Below are positions 42,861 to 52,074 of a stretch of 55,337 nucleotides of DNA, in pieces. Origin of the DNA: Alphaproteobacteria bacterium MarineAlpha3_Bin2 (lineage in GTDB: Bacteria > Pseudomonadota > Alphaproteobacteria > Rhodospirillales > Casp-alpha2); assembly GCA_002938315.1 (NCBI GenBank), contig PTLL01000007.1, forward strand, positions 1 to 55,337. Direction: 5' to 3'. Numbering within the stretch: position 1 is the first letter of the stretch; each line of letters begins with the position of its first letter. The notes under the pieces were generated by a model. It did not search any database, was not told the origin of the DNA, and saw nothing but the letters and a program-made list of their open reading frames with translations. Made by a program: the position numbers and the translations under genes.

Positions 42861-44660
42861 ATGACCATTTATCAAGCCCCATTGGACGAGATGCGGTTCG
42901 TGCTCAATGAACTGGCGGACCTCGACGGTATTTCCAAGCTCCCCGGTTATGAGGAAGCGACACCGGACCTGATCGACGCGATCCTGGAAGAAGCCGGCAA
43001 GCTGGCGTCCGAGGTGATGGCGCCGCTCAACAAAAGCGGTGATGAAGAAGGCTGCGTCCTGGAAAACGGCGTCGTCCGCACCCCGAAAGGCTTCCCCGAA
43101 GCCTATGCCCGTTTTATCGAAGGCGGCTGGAACAGCCTTCCTTTCGATCCCAATTACGGCGGCCAGGGGTTGCCGTTATTGGTTTCGGCGGCGGCGTTTG
43201 AAATCTGGCAGGCCGCCAACATGGCCTTCGCCATTTGCCCGACGTTAACGCAAGCCGCGGTCGAACTATTGACCATCCATGGCTCCGATCACTTGAAGGA
43301 TGTTTTTATGGAAAAACTGGTGTCCGGCGTTTGGGCCGGTACCATGAACCTAACCGAACCTCAGGCCGGTTCCGATCTATCGAAGGTGCGGACCAAAGCG
43401 GCCAGAACCGCCGATGGCAAGGGATACCGGATCACCGGCCAGAAAATTTTCATTACGCATGGCGAGCAGGACTTTACTGAAAATATCATTCACATGGTCC
43501 TGGCCCGCAGTCCCGACGGCCCTGATGGGATTAAGGGTTTGTCACTATTCGTGGTGCCTAAATTCCTGGTTAAGGATGATGGGGCTTTAGGGGACCGCAA
43601 TGACCTCAGATGCGTTTCTCTGGAACATAAGCTGGGGATCAATGCCAGCCCCACCTGTGTAATGTCGTTCGGGGACAATGCCGATAACGGCGAAGACGGC
43701 GGCGCCGTCGCCTACCTGCTGGGCGAGGAAAATCGGGGCATCGAATATATGTTTACGATGATGAACAATGCCCGCTTGGCCATCGGCGTCCAGGGCGTCG
43801 GCGTCGCAGAGCGCGCGTATCAAAACGCCAGGGCCTTTGCCGCCGAAAGGACCCAAGGCGGGGCGACGGACCCGGTCAGCATCGACCGTCACCCTGACGT
43901 TCGCCGTATGTTATTGTCCATGCGGGTCCAGACCGAGGCGATCCGGGCGCTGGCCTACTTTGCCGCTGCCACCCTTGACGCCGCGCGGCGCCACCCAGAC
44001 GAAGCAATCCGCCGGGAAAAACAGGCGCTGGTGGATTTACTGATTCCCGTGGTCAAGGCCTGGAGCACCGACACCGGCATTGATGTCGCCAACACCGGCA
44101 TCCAGGTATTGGGCGGGGCCGGATTCATCGAGGAATCCGGCGCCCCGCAATTCCTGCGCGATGTTCGCATTTCCGCCATTTATGAAGGCACCAATGGTAT
44201 TCAGGCCCTGGACCTGGTCGGTCGCAAGGTAGCCCGCGACCAAGGCGCCGCCGCCAAGGCCCTGATTTCCGACATGCAGGCCCTGAATGGAGATTTGGGC
44301 GAAAAATCCGGCGAAGACCTTGAGGTCATCCGCACCGCCCTGGCCGACGCCATCGCGGCGCTGAGCGAAGCCACCGACTGGATTGTCGAAACCCACCCTG
44401 AAATCCCCGAAGCCGTGGCTGCGGGCGCAGTTCCCTATCTGCGTCTTTTCGGCATCGTCGCCGGTGGCTGGCTGATGGCTCGCGCCGCTTTAGCTGCTGA
44501 AAATCACCTGAGCCAAGGTGCCGAGGGCGGTTTTTTCCCTGCTAAAATTGTTTCTGCCCGATTTTTTGCTGATCAATTCCTGATCCAGGCGCCGTCCCTT
44601 GCCACCACCGTCATTAGCGGTTGGGCTGCCGTCAGCAGATTCAAACCCGTCGGTAATTAG
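42861..44660 (+). CDS. Acyl-CoA dehydrogenase
   Basis: 599 residues from ATG 42861 (GTG 42858 directly before it); the longer frame from 42756 would lie inside yaaA. The ~600-residue class carries an N-terminal acyl-CoA-DH region (MTIYQAPLDEMRFVLNELAD), the FAD/substrate block MNLTEPQAGSDLSKVRTKA, KIFITHGEQDFTENI, GIEYMFTMMNNARLAIGVQG, the C-terminal four-helix domain with QVLGGAGFIEESG and the catalytic Glu in ISAIYEGTNGIQALDL. An extra C-terminal domain of about 120 residues is typical of these long enzymes, related to DmdC and FadE-type proteins. Chain-length preference unknown. Confidence 0.95.
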   Translation: MTIYQAPLDEMRFVLNELADLDGISKLPGYEEATPDLIDAILEEAGKLASEVMAPLNKSGDEEGCVLENGVVRTPKGFPEAYARFIEGGWNSLPFDPNYGGQGLPLLVSAAAFEIWQAANMAFAICPTLTQAAVELLTIHGSDHLKDVFMEKLVSGVWAGTMNLTEPQAGSDLSKVRTKAARTADGKGYRITGQKIFITHGEQDFTENIIHMVLARSPDGPDGIKGLSLFVVPKFLVKDDGALGDRNDLRCVSLEHKLGINASPTCVMSFGDNADNGEDGGAVAYLLGEENRGIEYMFTMMNNARLAIGVQGVGVAERAYQNARAFAAERTQGGATDPVSIDRHPDVRRMLLSMRVQTEAIRALAYFAAATLDAARRHPDEAIRREKQALVDLLIPVVKAWSTDTGIDVANTGIQVLGGAGFIEESGAPQFLRDVRISAIYEGTNGIQALDLVGRKVARDQGAAAKALISDMQALNGDLGEKSGEDLEVIRTALADAIAALSEATDWIVETHPEIPEAVAAGAVPYLRLFGIVAGGWLMARAALAAENHLSQGAEGGFFPAKIVSARFFADQFLIQAPSLATTVISGWAAVSRFKPVGN

Positions 44661-44760
44661 AGACCCAGATATCCTCCGCATCGGACTAAATATCGTTAGT
44701 CCTTGATTTTTTAGCTTTTATCACACATTTTTAGCCTAATTCAACTACAAAAACCGGGCT

Positions 44761-45882
44761 ATGAACGGCTTTACAAAATACATTCTGCGGCAATTGATCG
44801 TGGGGATGATTCTGGTGACTTCGGGTCTGACCTGCATCATTTGGCTATCTCAATCGCTGCGATTCATTGAAATGATCGTCAACCGCGGGCTTTCGGGGGG
44901 GAAGTTCGTTTACTTGACCGTTCTTCTGTTGCCGAATTTCCTGGTCATCGTACTGCCGATCGCGCTTTTTACGGTGATCGTATTTACTTATTCAAAACTG
45001 ATCACCGACCGCGAACTGGTGGTCATGCGCGCCGCGGGCTTAAGCCAATTTGCCTTGGCCAAACCGGCACTGATATTGGCGCTGATCGTGATGGTCATCG
45101 GATATGCGCTGAACCTACAACTGGTGCCACAATCGTATAAAAAATTCCGGGAATTGCAGTGGGACATTCGCTACAACTACAGCCACATCCTGCTTCGCGA
45201 AGGCGCCTTTAACCCGGTAACCGACGACATCACCGTATACGTGCGCCAACGCACCAAGGAGGGGCAATTACTGGGGCTGATGGTCCACGATCAGCGCGAC
45301 AAGGCCAGACCCTTTACCCTGATGGCGGAGAAGGGGGCCATGGTTAACACAAAAGAAGGGGCCAGGGTCGTCATGTTCAACGGCAATCGACAATCCGTGG
45401 ACAAAAAATCCAACAAGCTGTCGATCCTCTATTTTGACCGCTACGTTTTTGACCTCTCGTCCAGTACCAAAAATGTCGGCGAACGGTTTCGTGAACCACG
45501 GGAGCGAAGTCTGGACGAATTATTCAATATCCGACAGGCCGAACCAACAATGAACGACAAGGAATTCGGCAAATTTATCGTCGAAGGTCATAAACGGCTG
45601 ACGTCACCGCTATCGGCCATTGGCTTTACCTTGATCGGATTGGCGTGTCTGGTTTCCAGTTCCTTTAGCCGCCGCACCCAGACCCGACAGGTCATTCTTG
45701 CCATTTCCATTATGGTCGCCCTGCAAGGCGGTGCCTTGGGTATGGAAAACCTTATTGCCAAGAATTTGGACCTGGTACCGCTACTCTATGCCCTGGCCAT
45801 GGTGCCGATCGTATTTGGTTATGCGGTACTGGTTACCAATCAACGCCATCGCCCACCCAGCACCGAAACAATTTCGGCCTAA
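44761..45882 (+). CDS. lptF: LPS export ABC transporter permease LptF
   Basis: 373 residues, six TM helices split 3+3 around a periplasmic beta-jellyroll domain. It starts FTKYILRQLIVGMILVTSGL and has LLPNFLVIVLPIALFTVIVF and DRELVVMRAAGLSQFALAKP, the coupling-helix region shared with LptG; the C-terminal half carries HKRLTSPLSAIGFTLIGLAC. With LptG and LptB it pulls LPS from the inner membrane into the LptC-LptA-LptD bridge. First gene of the block that runs through lptG, lptD, surA, pdxA and rsmA. 100 nt AT-rich DNA before it probably holds the promoter. Confidence 0.95.
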   Translation: MNGFTKYILRQLIVGMILVTSGLTCIIWLSQSLRFIEMIVNRGLSGGKFVYLTVLLLPNFLVIVLPIALFTVIVFTYSKLITDRELVVMRAAGLSQFALAKPALILALIVMVIGYALNLQLVPQSYKKFRELQWDIRYNYSHILLREGAFNPVTDDITVYVRQRTKEGQLLGLMVHDQRDKARPFTLMAEKGAMVNTKEGARVVMFNGNRQSVDKKSNKLSILYFDRYVFDLSSSTKNVGERFREPRERSLDELFNIRQAEPTMNDKEFGKFIVEGHKRLTSPLSAIGFTLIGLACLVSSSFSRRTQTRQVILAISIMVALQGGALGMENLIAKNLDLVPLLYALAMVPIVFGYAVLVTNQRHRPPSTETISA

Positions 45883-45902
45883 CAGGGAAAGGATTAATAC
45901 AC

Positions 45903-47003
45903 GTGCGTTTATCGACCACCCTTTCCGTCTATATTGGCCGCAATTTTTTATTGAGTTTTGTGGTTTTGTTCGGCCTGTTCCTGTTGCTGATTCTACTGTT
46001 CGACTCGGTGGAGCTAATGCGCCGCGCCGCCGCAAAACCAAACGTTTCCTTCTCTCTGGTCATGGAAATGGCGCTCCTGAAGCTTCCCCATATGGGCCAG
46101 CAGGTTTTTCCCTTTGCCGTCCTGTTTGGCGGCATGATGGCGTTTTGGCGGTTGACGCGAACCCATGAGTTGGTCATCACCCGAGCCGCCGGGGTCTCGG
46201 TTTGGCAATTCCTGTTGCCGGTGATCGGCATTGCCTTCCTTCTCGGTTTTATCCAAATCGGAATCCTCAACCCGCTGGCCTCTACAACAGTCACCCGGTT
46301 CGAACGGATTGAGGCAGTTAACCTGAAGGGGCAGAAGAGCTTCCTGGCCCTGTCACGAGCAGGGCTGTGGCTACGCCAAGCCAATACCGAAGGACAATCG
46401 GTGGTGCATTCCAATATCGTCCTGCAAACTGGCAAAGAAGTGGAGCTCAGAGACGTCATCGTTTTCAACTATAAGGACGCCGAACAGTTTTCCGGACGCA
46501 TCGATGCGGAATTTGCTCGTCTGGAAGATGGTTTCTGGCATATCACCAACGCCTGGGTGCATATCCCGAATGAGCAGCCCCGCTTCGAAAAGGATTACTG
46601 GTTGGCCACCGACCTGACACTCAACCGGATCCAGGATAGTTTCGCCCCGCCGGAGACCATGTCTTTTTGGGCTTTGCCTGATTTTATCGAAACCTTAGAG
46701 AAAGCAGGTTTTTCCGCAATCCGACACAAACTTTACTGGCACTCGCTGCTGGCCTCGCCGTTTCTCATGTGCGCAATGGTCTTGATTGCTGCAACTTTCA
46801 CGCTGCGCCATGCCCGCCAAGGCGGCGGCATTTACATTATCGCCGGCGGCGTACTGACAGGATTTATACTCTATTTCTTCTCCGACATTGTCTTCGCCTT
46901 GGGCTTATCGGATAGCATTCCAGTCATCCTTGCCGCCTGGACGCCATCGGGCGTCGCCACTTTGCTGGGTCTGGCCACCTTGCTTCATCTCGAGGACGGA
47001 TAG
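45903..47003 (+). CDS. lptG: LPS export ABC transporter permease LptG
   Basis: 366 residues from GTG 45903. Same fold as LptF: LSVYIGRNFLLSFVVLFGLF at TM1, LLKLPHMGQQVFPFAVLFGG at TM2, the coupling helix FWRLTRTHELVITRAAGVSV, a periplasmic jellyroll and three C-terminal helices (HSLLASPFLMCAMVLIAATF; GGIYIIAGGVLTGFILYFFS). LptC and lptA/B are not in this window. 20 nt after lptF and 7 nt before lptD. Confidence 0.95.
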   Translation: MRLSTTLSVYIGRNFLLSFVVLFGLFLLLILLFDSVELMRRAAAKPNVSFSLVMEMALLKLPHMGQQVFPFAVLFGGMMAFWRLTRTHELVITRAAGVSVWQFLLPVIGIAFLLGFIQIGILNPLASTTVTRFERIEAVNLKGQKSFLALSRAGLWLRQANTEGQSVVHSNIVLQTGKEVELRDVIVFNYKDAEQFSGRIDAEFARLEDGFWHITNAWVHIPNEQPRFEKDYWLATDLTLNRIQDSFAPPETMSFWALPDFIETLEKAGFSAIRHKLYWHSLLASPFLMCAMVLIAATFTLRHARQGGGIYIIAGGVLTGFILYFFSDIVFALGLSDSIPVILAAWTPSGVATLLGLATLLHLEDG

Positions 47004-47010
47004 AATAACC

Positions 47011-49722
47011 ATGGGACGTAGCCTGGCATATTGTCTATCCATTTCGGTCATGCTGGCCGTTGTCGGCACGTGGGGTCTTGTTGTTGTTGGTGGTGGTGGC
47101 TTTTCCACCGCCGCAAAAGCCGCAACGCAGCCCGGCACCAATGTAGTCACTCCGGACAAGCCGTTGGGAACGCTATGGTACCCTGGCCCCTACCGCCCTG
47201 CCCTACCATCTTCGACTCCTTCGCCTTCACCAATTCCACAGCCTATTCTTTCGCCGGCCGCAAGCCCGACGATTCCATTCCGACCACCAGCCACGCGGGC
47301 GCCGCAACCAGGTAAACCGTTGGGCACACTGTGGTATCCGGGCGTTTATAATCCCAATTCCCCCGGACGCACCCCCTTGCCGGCGACCGTTATTGACCCG
47401 CAACCGACGCCCTCCGCATCCCAGCCACTGCCGCGGGTGCACGACACAAAACCCTTAGGGACCTTGTGGTATCCAGGCCCCTACAATGCCAAGGCACCAT
47501 CCCGACCGGCTGTGATTCCCGGACCCGCTACCGTTCCAAGTCCGGTACCGGCTCTCACCCCGGTCGTCGCCGAACCGAAGGCGTCGCCACCTGGTCCTTC
47601 TTCCCCGCCCAGGCCCATCGCAGTAACCGAACCTGCCCCCGCCGGATCAACGCAGAACACCGGTGAGGTCGACCTCGACCTGACCGTTCACTTGAGCGCC
47701 GACGACATCAGTTTCGATCAAGAAAATGGACTGGTGACCGCCACCGGGAACGTCGAAATCATCCACGGCCAACGAAAGCTATTCGCCAACCGCATCATTT
47801 ATAATCAGAAATCAGATGTCGTAACGGCGTCCGGTAACATTCAACTAAGCGAGCCGGGAGGCGAAAAGATCTTCGGTGACCAAATGCAGATTTCCGGAGA
47901 TCTCAAGGATGCCCTTATAGAAAGCCTGGGCATCATCCTGACTGATCGTGCCCGCATCGCTGCCACCGGTGCCAGACGGTCCGACGGAACCGTCACCGAA
48001 ATGCGCCAAGGCGTTTATTCACCTTGCAACTTGTGTCAGGACGACCCAACACGCCCGCCATTGTGGCAAGTTAAGGCGGTAAAAATAATTCATAACAAGA
48101 ATTCCAAGACCATCGAATACCGTGATGCCTGGCTTGAGGTCATGGGCCTACCGGTTGCCTATACGCCCTACCTATCCCATCCAGATCCAACCGTTAAACG
48201 CCAAAGCGGCCTTCTGGCGCCATCTTTCGGCCAGTCTTCAGACTTAGGTTTCGTCGCACGTGTTCCCTATTACATCAATATTGGCCCGGCCCGAGACGCC
48301 ACCATTACAGCGCTCGTCACCGGCGATGGGGGGTCAGGAGCGATTGGGGAATACCGTCATCGCTTCAGCAATGGCACTTTTGATGCAACTGCGAGCCTCA
48401 TCGGCGGAGACGACGACGAAGATTTCAGAGGCCATATCAAGAGCAAGGGACGGTTTGATGTCGACAACACCTGGCGGGGTGGTTTCGACATCAACCGCGT
48501 TACCGATGACACCTACTTGAGACGTTATGGTTTTGGGTCTCCGGCTTCTCTAAACAGCCGGCTTTTTGTCGAAGGGTTCCGCGGTCGCAACTATTTTTCT
48601 GCCAACGGATATTCCTTCCAGGGCCTTCGGTCGACGGACGACCCTGATCTTGAACCCCTTGTTCTGCCGTTGATCGACTTCAACCACATAGGAAAACCCG
48701 ATAAATATGGCGGCCAAACGGTGTTGGACGTCAACTTTCTGGCGATAACCCGTCATGAAGGCACCGATACCCGCCGGTTGTCGATCCGCCCGGGTTGGCA
48801 ATTGCCCTTCATGGGACTTTTCGGCGATGTGTATAAGCTGTCACTTGCGCTAAATGGTGATCTCTATCAAGTCGACCACCAGGAGCGCGAAGGAGAAGCT
48901 AATTTTTCTGGCGTTACCGGTCGACTCGTTCCCCAAGCCATGCTCGATTGGCGGCTTCCATTTATCAAAACAGCCGGCACCGTTAGTCAGGTCATCGAAC
49001 CGGTGGCCGTTGCCGCCTACAGTCCCTACGGCGGCAACTCAAACAAAATACCCAACGAAGACAGCAAGGAGTTGGAATTCGACGATACCAACCTATTCTC
49101 CGCCAACAAATTTTCCGGTCTCGACAGGGTTGAGGGCGGACCGCGCCTCTCTTATGGCGTCAAATGGGGCGTCTATGGCCAGAGTGGCGGAAGTTCAACC
49201 TTCCTCATCGGCCAATCCTGGCGGCCCAAATCTGATGATACCTTTCCCACTAGATCTGGCCTGGAAGAGAATTTTTCTGACATGGTCGGACGGGTCCACA
49301 TTACACCAGGGCCATATCTGAACCTTATTTACCGGACCCGATTCGCCAGCGATAACTTCTCCCCGAAACGAAACGAAGTGACGTTAAGAGCGGGGGTGCC
49401 TGCATTCAAAGCCAGCACCAATTATGTCTTTATCGAATCCCAGGAAGACAGCGAATTTTCAGGCCGAGAAGAAATCAACTTTTCGATGAATTCCAAGCTA
49501 AATAGGTTTTGGCAAGCAGGCTTCTCAGGCGTGCATGATTTGGCCGCCGGAGAAGCGCGGCAATATAGCGCCTCGTTGATTTACGAAAATGAATGTGTCG
49601 TCTTCACCACCAAGGCATCTCGGACATTTTTCGAAGACCGTGACCTACAACCGACAGACCAAGTTATCGTCAAAGTCACACTGAAAACCCTGGGTGAAAT
49701 CCGGACGAACATTTTCCAATAA
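47011..49722 (+). CDS. lptD: LPS-assembly protein LptD with proline-rich repeated N-terminal extension
   Basis: 903 residues from ATG 47011; a longer frame from 46888 lies inside lptG. Signal region: YCLSISVMLAVVGTWGLVVV. Residues about 50-210 form a Pro/Ser/Ala-rich extension with three copies of a KPLGTLWYPG-x-Y motif at about residues 50, 102 and 147. Then the OstA/LptA-like domain (DLTVHLSADDISFDQENGLV ... LFANRIIYNQKSDVV), the YSPCNLCQDDPTRPPLWQVK cysteine segment, and the large C-terminal barrel ending with LKTLGEIRTNIFQ. LptD forms the outer-membrane LPS translocon with LptE. The cysteine pair fits alphaproteobacterial LptD. Operon position between lptG and surA agrees. Confidence 0.95.
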   Translation: MGRSLAYCLSISVMLAVVGTWGLVVVGGGGFSTAAKAATQPGTNVVTPDKPLGTLWYPGPYRPALPSSTPSPSPIPQPILSPAASPTIPFRPPATRAPQPGKPLGTLWYPGVYNPNSPGRTPLPATVIDPQPTPSASQPLPRVHDTKPLGTLWYPGPYNAKAPSRPAVIPGPATVPSPVPALTPVVAEPKASPPGPSSPPRPIAVTEPAPAGSTQNTGEVDLDLTVHLSADDISFDQENGLVTATGNVEIIHGQRKLFANRIIYNQKSDVVTASGNIQLSEPGGEKIFGDQMQISGDLKDALIESLGIILTDRARIAATGARRSDGTVTEMRQGVYSPCNLCQDDPTRPPLWQVKAVKIIHNKNSKTIEYRDAWLEVMGLPVAYTPYLSHPDPTVKRQSGLLAPSFGQSSDLGFVARVPYYINIGPARDATITALVTGDGGSGAIGEYRHRFSNGTFDATASLIGGDDDEDFRGHIKSKGRFDVDNTWRGGFDINRVTDDTYLRRYGFGSPASLNSRLFVEGFRGRNYFSANGYSFQGLRSTDDPDLEPLVLPLIDFNHIGKPDKYGGQTVLDVNFLAITRHEGTDTRRLSIRPGWQLPFMGLFGDVYKLSLALNGDLYQVDHQEREGEANFSGVTGRLVPQAMLDWRLPFIKTAGTVSQVIEPVAVAAYSPYGGNSNKIPNEDSKELEFDDTNLFSANKFSGLDRVEGGPRLSYGVKWGVYGQSGGSSTFLIGQSWRPKSDDTFPTRSGLEENFSDMVGRVHITPGPYLNLIYRTRFASDNFSPKRNEVTLRAGVPAFKASTNYVFIESQEDSEFSGREEINFSMNSKLNRFWQAGFSGVHDLAAGEARQYSASLIYENECVVFTTKASRTFFEDRDLQPTDQVIVKVTLKTLGEIRTNIFQ

Positions 49723-49732
49723 TAAGACCGCT

Positions 49733-51061
49733 ATGAATACCGTTTTCAGAACAATGAAATTGAAAATTACTGGTCAGATCATGAAACGGTTTTCGATGAG
49801 CGTACTTGCGTTGGTGTTAATTTTTCTATCGCCGGACTCCCGGGCGCAGGACACATTGGGAATCGCCGCCGTGGTTAACGACAAAGTCATTTCAGTCTAT
49901 GACCTCGGTATGCGCCTAAGCCTGGTCACGATCTTTACAGGCCTTCCAAACAATTCTGAAACCCGGAATCGGTTGGTTCCCCAAGTTTTACAAACCCTGA
50001 TTGAGGAACAACTCAAACGCCAAGAAGCTTCACGCCGTAGAATTACCGCCAGTGATAAGGCCGTCAAAGCCACCCTTCGGAATTTGGAAAAGGATAACAA
50101 ACTGGGCAAGGGGGGGCTGAAAGATTACTTGGCTAAAAGGGGAGTTGAACAAAAGACAATAATCGATCAAATCAAGACCGATCAAGTCTGGAGAAGATTG
50201 GTTAATGTCCGATATGGATCGAAGGTCATCATCACCGATGAAGAAATCGATGAGGTGATGGCCGAAATGAAGAAAAACGAAGATCAACCTGAATACCAAG
50301 TGGCTGAAATTTTTCTTCCTGTGGAAAACCAGGAAAAAGAAAGCGAAACCGTTGCCCAGATTAACCAATTGCTCCAACAAGCTCGGGCGGGTTCACATTT
50401 TCAGGCTTTGGCCCGAAACTTCTCGAAAAACCCTTCCTCAAAAAATGGCGGAGATCTCGGCTGGAACCGGCTTGGACAGCTGGGCGCAGATTATGACAAT
50501 GCCATGGTCAGGTTGAAACCGGGTCAAATTTCGCCACCATTCCGCACCGCCGACGGGTATGCAATCCTATATCTGATTAAGCAACGGACCGCCAAAGCCT
50601 TAGGCAGCACCGAAGCTGACTCAGCTATTGTAAATTTACAGCAATTGTTCCTTCCCATCCCGAAGGGCTCCAGTCCTTCTGTCGTAAATGACGCCATGGA
50701 AGGAGCAAAAAAATTTGGTGAAAAGGCAAAGAATTGTACCGATCTAGATAAAGTCGGCAAGGAAACCGGCTCTGCCCTTTCCGGCAATTTGGGTGATATC
50801 AAAACTAGCGCCTTGGCGGCCCAACAACGGAGCATGATCAGAGGCCTCCCACCCCTGAAAGCCAGCCGCCCGTTACGGACAGCAGATGGCGTCATTGTGC
50901 TGATGGTTTGCCGCCGAGATGAGGCAAATAGTCCAGAATTGACGGTGGAAGACCTAAGAGAAAGCATCGCTAGTCGACTGAGAAATGAACGCCTATCCAT
51001 CCTGGCGCGTCAATATTTACGCGAAATTCGCCGGACCGCATTCGTTGAGGTTCGGTTGTGA
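49733..51061 (+). CDS. surA: Periplasmic chaperone / peptidylprolyl isomerase SurA
   Basis: 442 residues from ATG 49733; ATG 49781 gives the more usual signal peptide start MKRFSMSVLALVLIFLSPDS and may be the true start. SurA_N domain: VNDKVISVYDLGMRLSLVTI, then a long helical region. One parvulin domain is clear (about 200-300: EYQVAEIFLPVEN, FSKNPSSKNGGDLGWNRLGQ, LKPGQISPPFRTADGYAILY). A C-terminal part (LRTADGVIVLMVCRRDE) corresponds to a degraded second module. SurA escorts outer-membrane proteins such as LptD. Its stop overlaps pdxA (GTGA). Confidence 0.92.
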   Translation: MNTVFRTMKLKITGQIMKRFSMSVLALVLIFLSPDSRAQDTLGIAAVVNDKVISVYDLGMRLSLVTIFTGLPNNSETRNRLVPQVLQTLIEEQLKRQEASRRRITASDKAVKATLRNLEKDNKLGKGGLKDYLAKRGVEQKTIIDQIKTDQVWRRLVNVRYGSKVIITDEEIDEVMAEMKKNEDQPEYQVAEIFLPVENQEKESETVAQINQLLQQARAGSHFQALARNFSKNPSSKNGGDLGWNRLGQLGADYDNAMVRLKPGQISPPFRTADGYAILYLIKQRTAKALGSTEADSAIVNLQQLFLPIPKGSSPSVVNDAMEGAKKFGEKAKNCTDLDKVGKETGSALSGNLGDIKTSALAAQQRSMIRGLPPLKASRPLRTADGVIVLMVCRRDEANSPELTVEDLRESIASRLRNERLSILARQYLREIRRTAFVEVRL

Positions 51062-52074
51062 CAGCCGCGGAATTACCCCTGGCATTGACCATGGGGGATC
51101 CCGCCGGCATTGGTGGCGAGATCGCCCTCAATGCTTGGGCTGGGCGTAGCGACGGCACCGCGCCGTTCTTCGTTATTGACGACCCGGGACGATTGGCTGA
51201 TCTTGGCCGGCGAATTGGTGTGATGACGGCCATAAAGCTCATTCGGTCACCGAGCGAGGCCAACGCTGTCTTCCCTCAGGCCCTGCCCGTCTTGGGCGCC
51301 GCTTTGCCCAACGAGGCCATTCCCGGCCAACCCGATCCAGCAAATGCCCAAGCTGTTCTGTCCTCCATCGAAACGGCGGTCCGCCTGGTCATGTCCGGTG
51401 ACGCCGGCGCCGTCGTCACTAATCCGATCCACAAGCAATCCCTGTACGAAGCAAACTTCCCCTATCCCGGCCACACCGAATATCTGGCGGCATTGGCGGG
51501 CGACGATATCACTCCGGTAATGATGCTGGCGGCGGGCAGCTTCAGGGTCGTCCCGGTCACCGTTCACCAAAGCCTCACCGAAGCCCTAAGCGACCTGAAT
51601 ACTGGAGCCATCACCCAAGCCGGACTGATTACCCATGCAGCATTGAAACAGGACTTTGGTCTGCCCCACCCTCGTATCGCCGTTGCCGGGCTTAACCCCC
51701 ACGCAGGCGAAGGCGGTGCCATGGGATCCGAGGAAGACCAAATTATTGCGCCTGCTGTGTCCGCGCTGACCGAGGTCGGCATTGATGCCTTCGGCCCAAT
51801 TGCGCCGGATAGCCTGTTCACGCCTCAGGCCCGGGATACCTATGATGCAGCGCTCTGCATGTACCACGACCAAGCCCTGATCCCGATCAAGACGGTTGCA
51901 TTCGAGACAGCCGTCAACGTTACCTTGGGGTTACCGTTTGTACGCACATCACCGGACCACGGTACGGCGTTTGATATCGCCGGCACCGGCCAGGCCTCCG
52001 AAACCAGCCTGTTGGCGGCATTGGATATGGCGGCGGGCATGGTCCGTTACCGGGCTACCGCCCAGGCGGCATGA
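51058..52074 (+). CDS. pdxA: 4-hydroxythreonine-4-phosphate dehydrogenase
   Basis: 338 residues from a GTG that overlaps the surA stop. PdxA oxidises 4-phosphohydroxy-L-threonine in pyridoxal phosphate synthesis. Motifs: ALTMGDPAGIGGEIAL at the start, VTNPIHKQSLYEANFPYPGH with metal/substrate His, GLNPHAGEGGAMGSEE (metal-binding His), CMYHDQALIPIKTVAFE (His) and TSPDHGTAFDIAGTGQA. The surA-pdxA-rsmA order is widely conserved. The 3' end overlaps rsmA by 4 nt. Confidence 0.96.
   Translation: MTAAELPLALTMGDPAGIGGEIALNAWAGRSDGTAPFFVIDDPGRLADLGRRIGVMTAIKLIRSPSEANAVFPQALPVLGAALPNEAIPGQPDPANAQAVLSSIETAVRLVMSGDAGAVVTNPIHKQSLYEANFPYPGHTEYLAALAGDDITPVMMLAAGSFRVVPVTVHQSLTEALSDLNTGAITQAGLITHAALKQDFGLPHPRIAVAGLNPHAGEGGAMGSEEDQIIAPAVSALTEVGIDAFGPIAPDSLFTPQARDTYDAALCMYHDQALIPIKTVAFETAVNVTLGLPFVRTSPDHGTAFDIAGTGQASETSLLAALDMAAGMVRYRATAQAA

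Noticed and set aside
46888-47010. N-terminal extension of lptD from 46888 and of the acyl-CoA dehydrogenase from 42756
   Set aside because: Both would lie inside the preceding gene and add residues without family similarity; internal ATGs fit signal peptide or domain starts.
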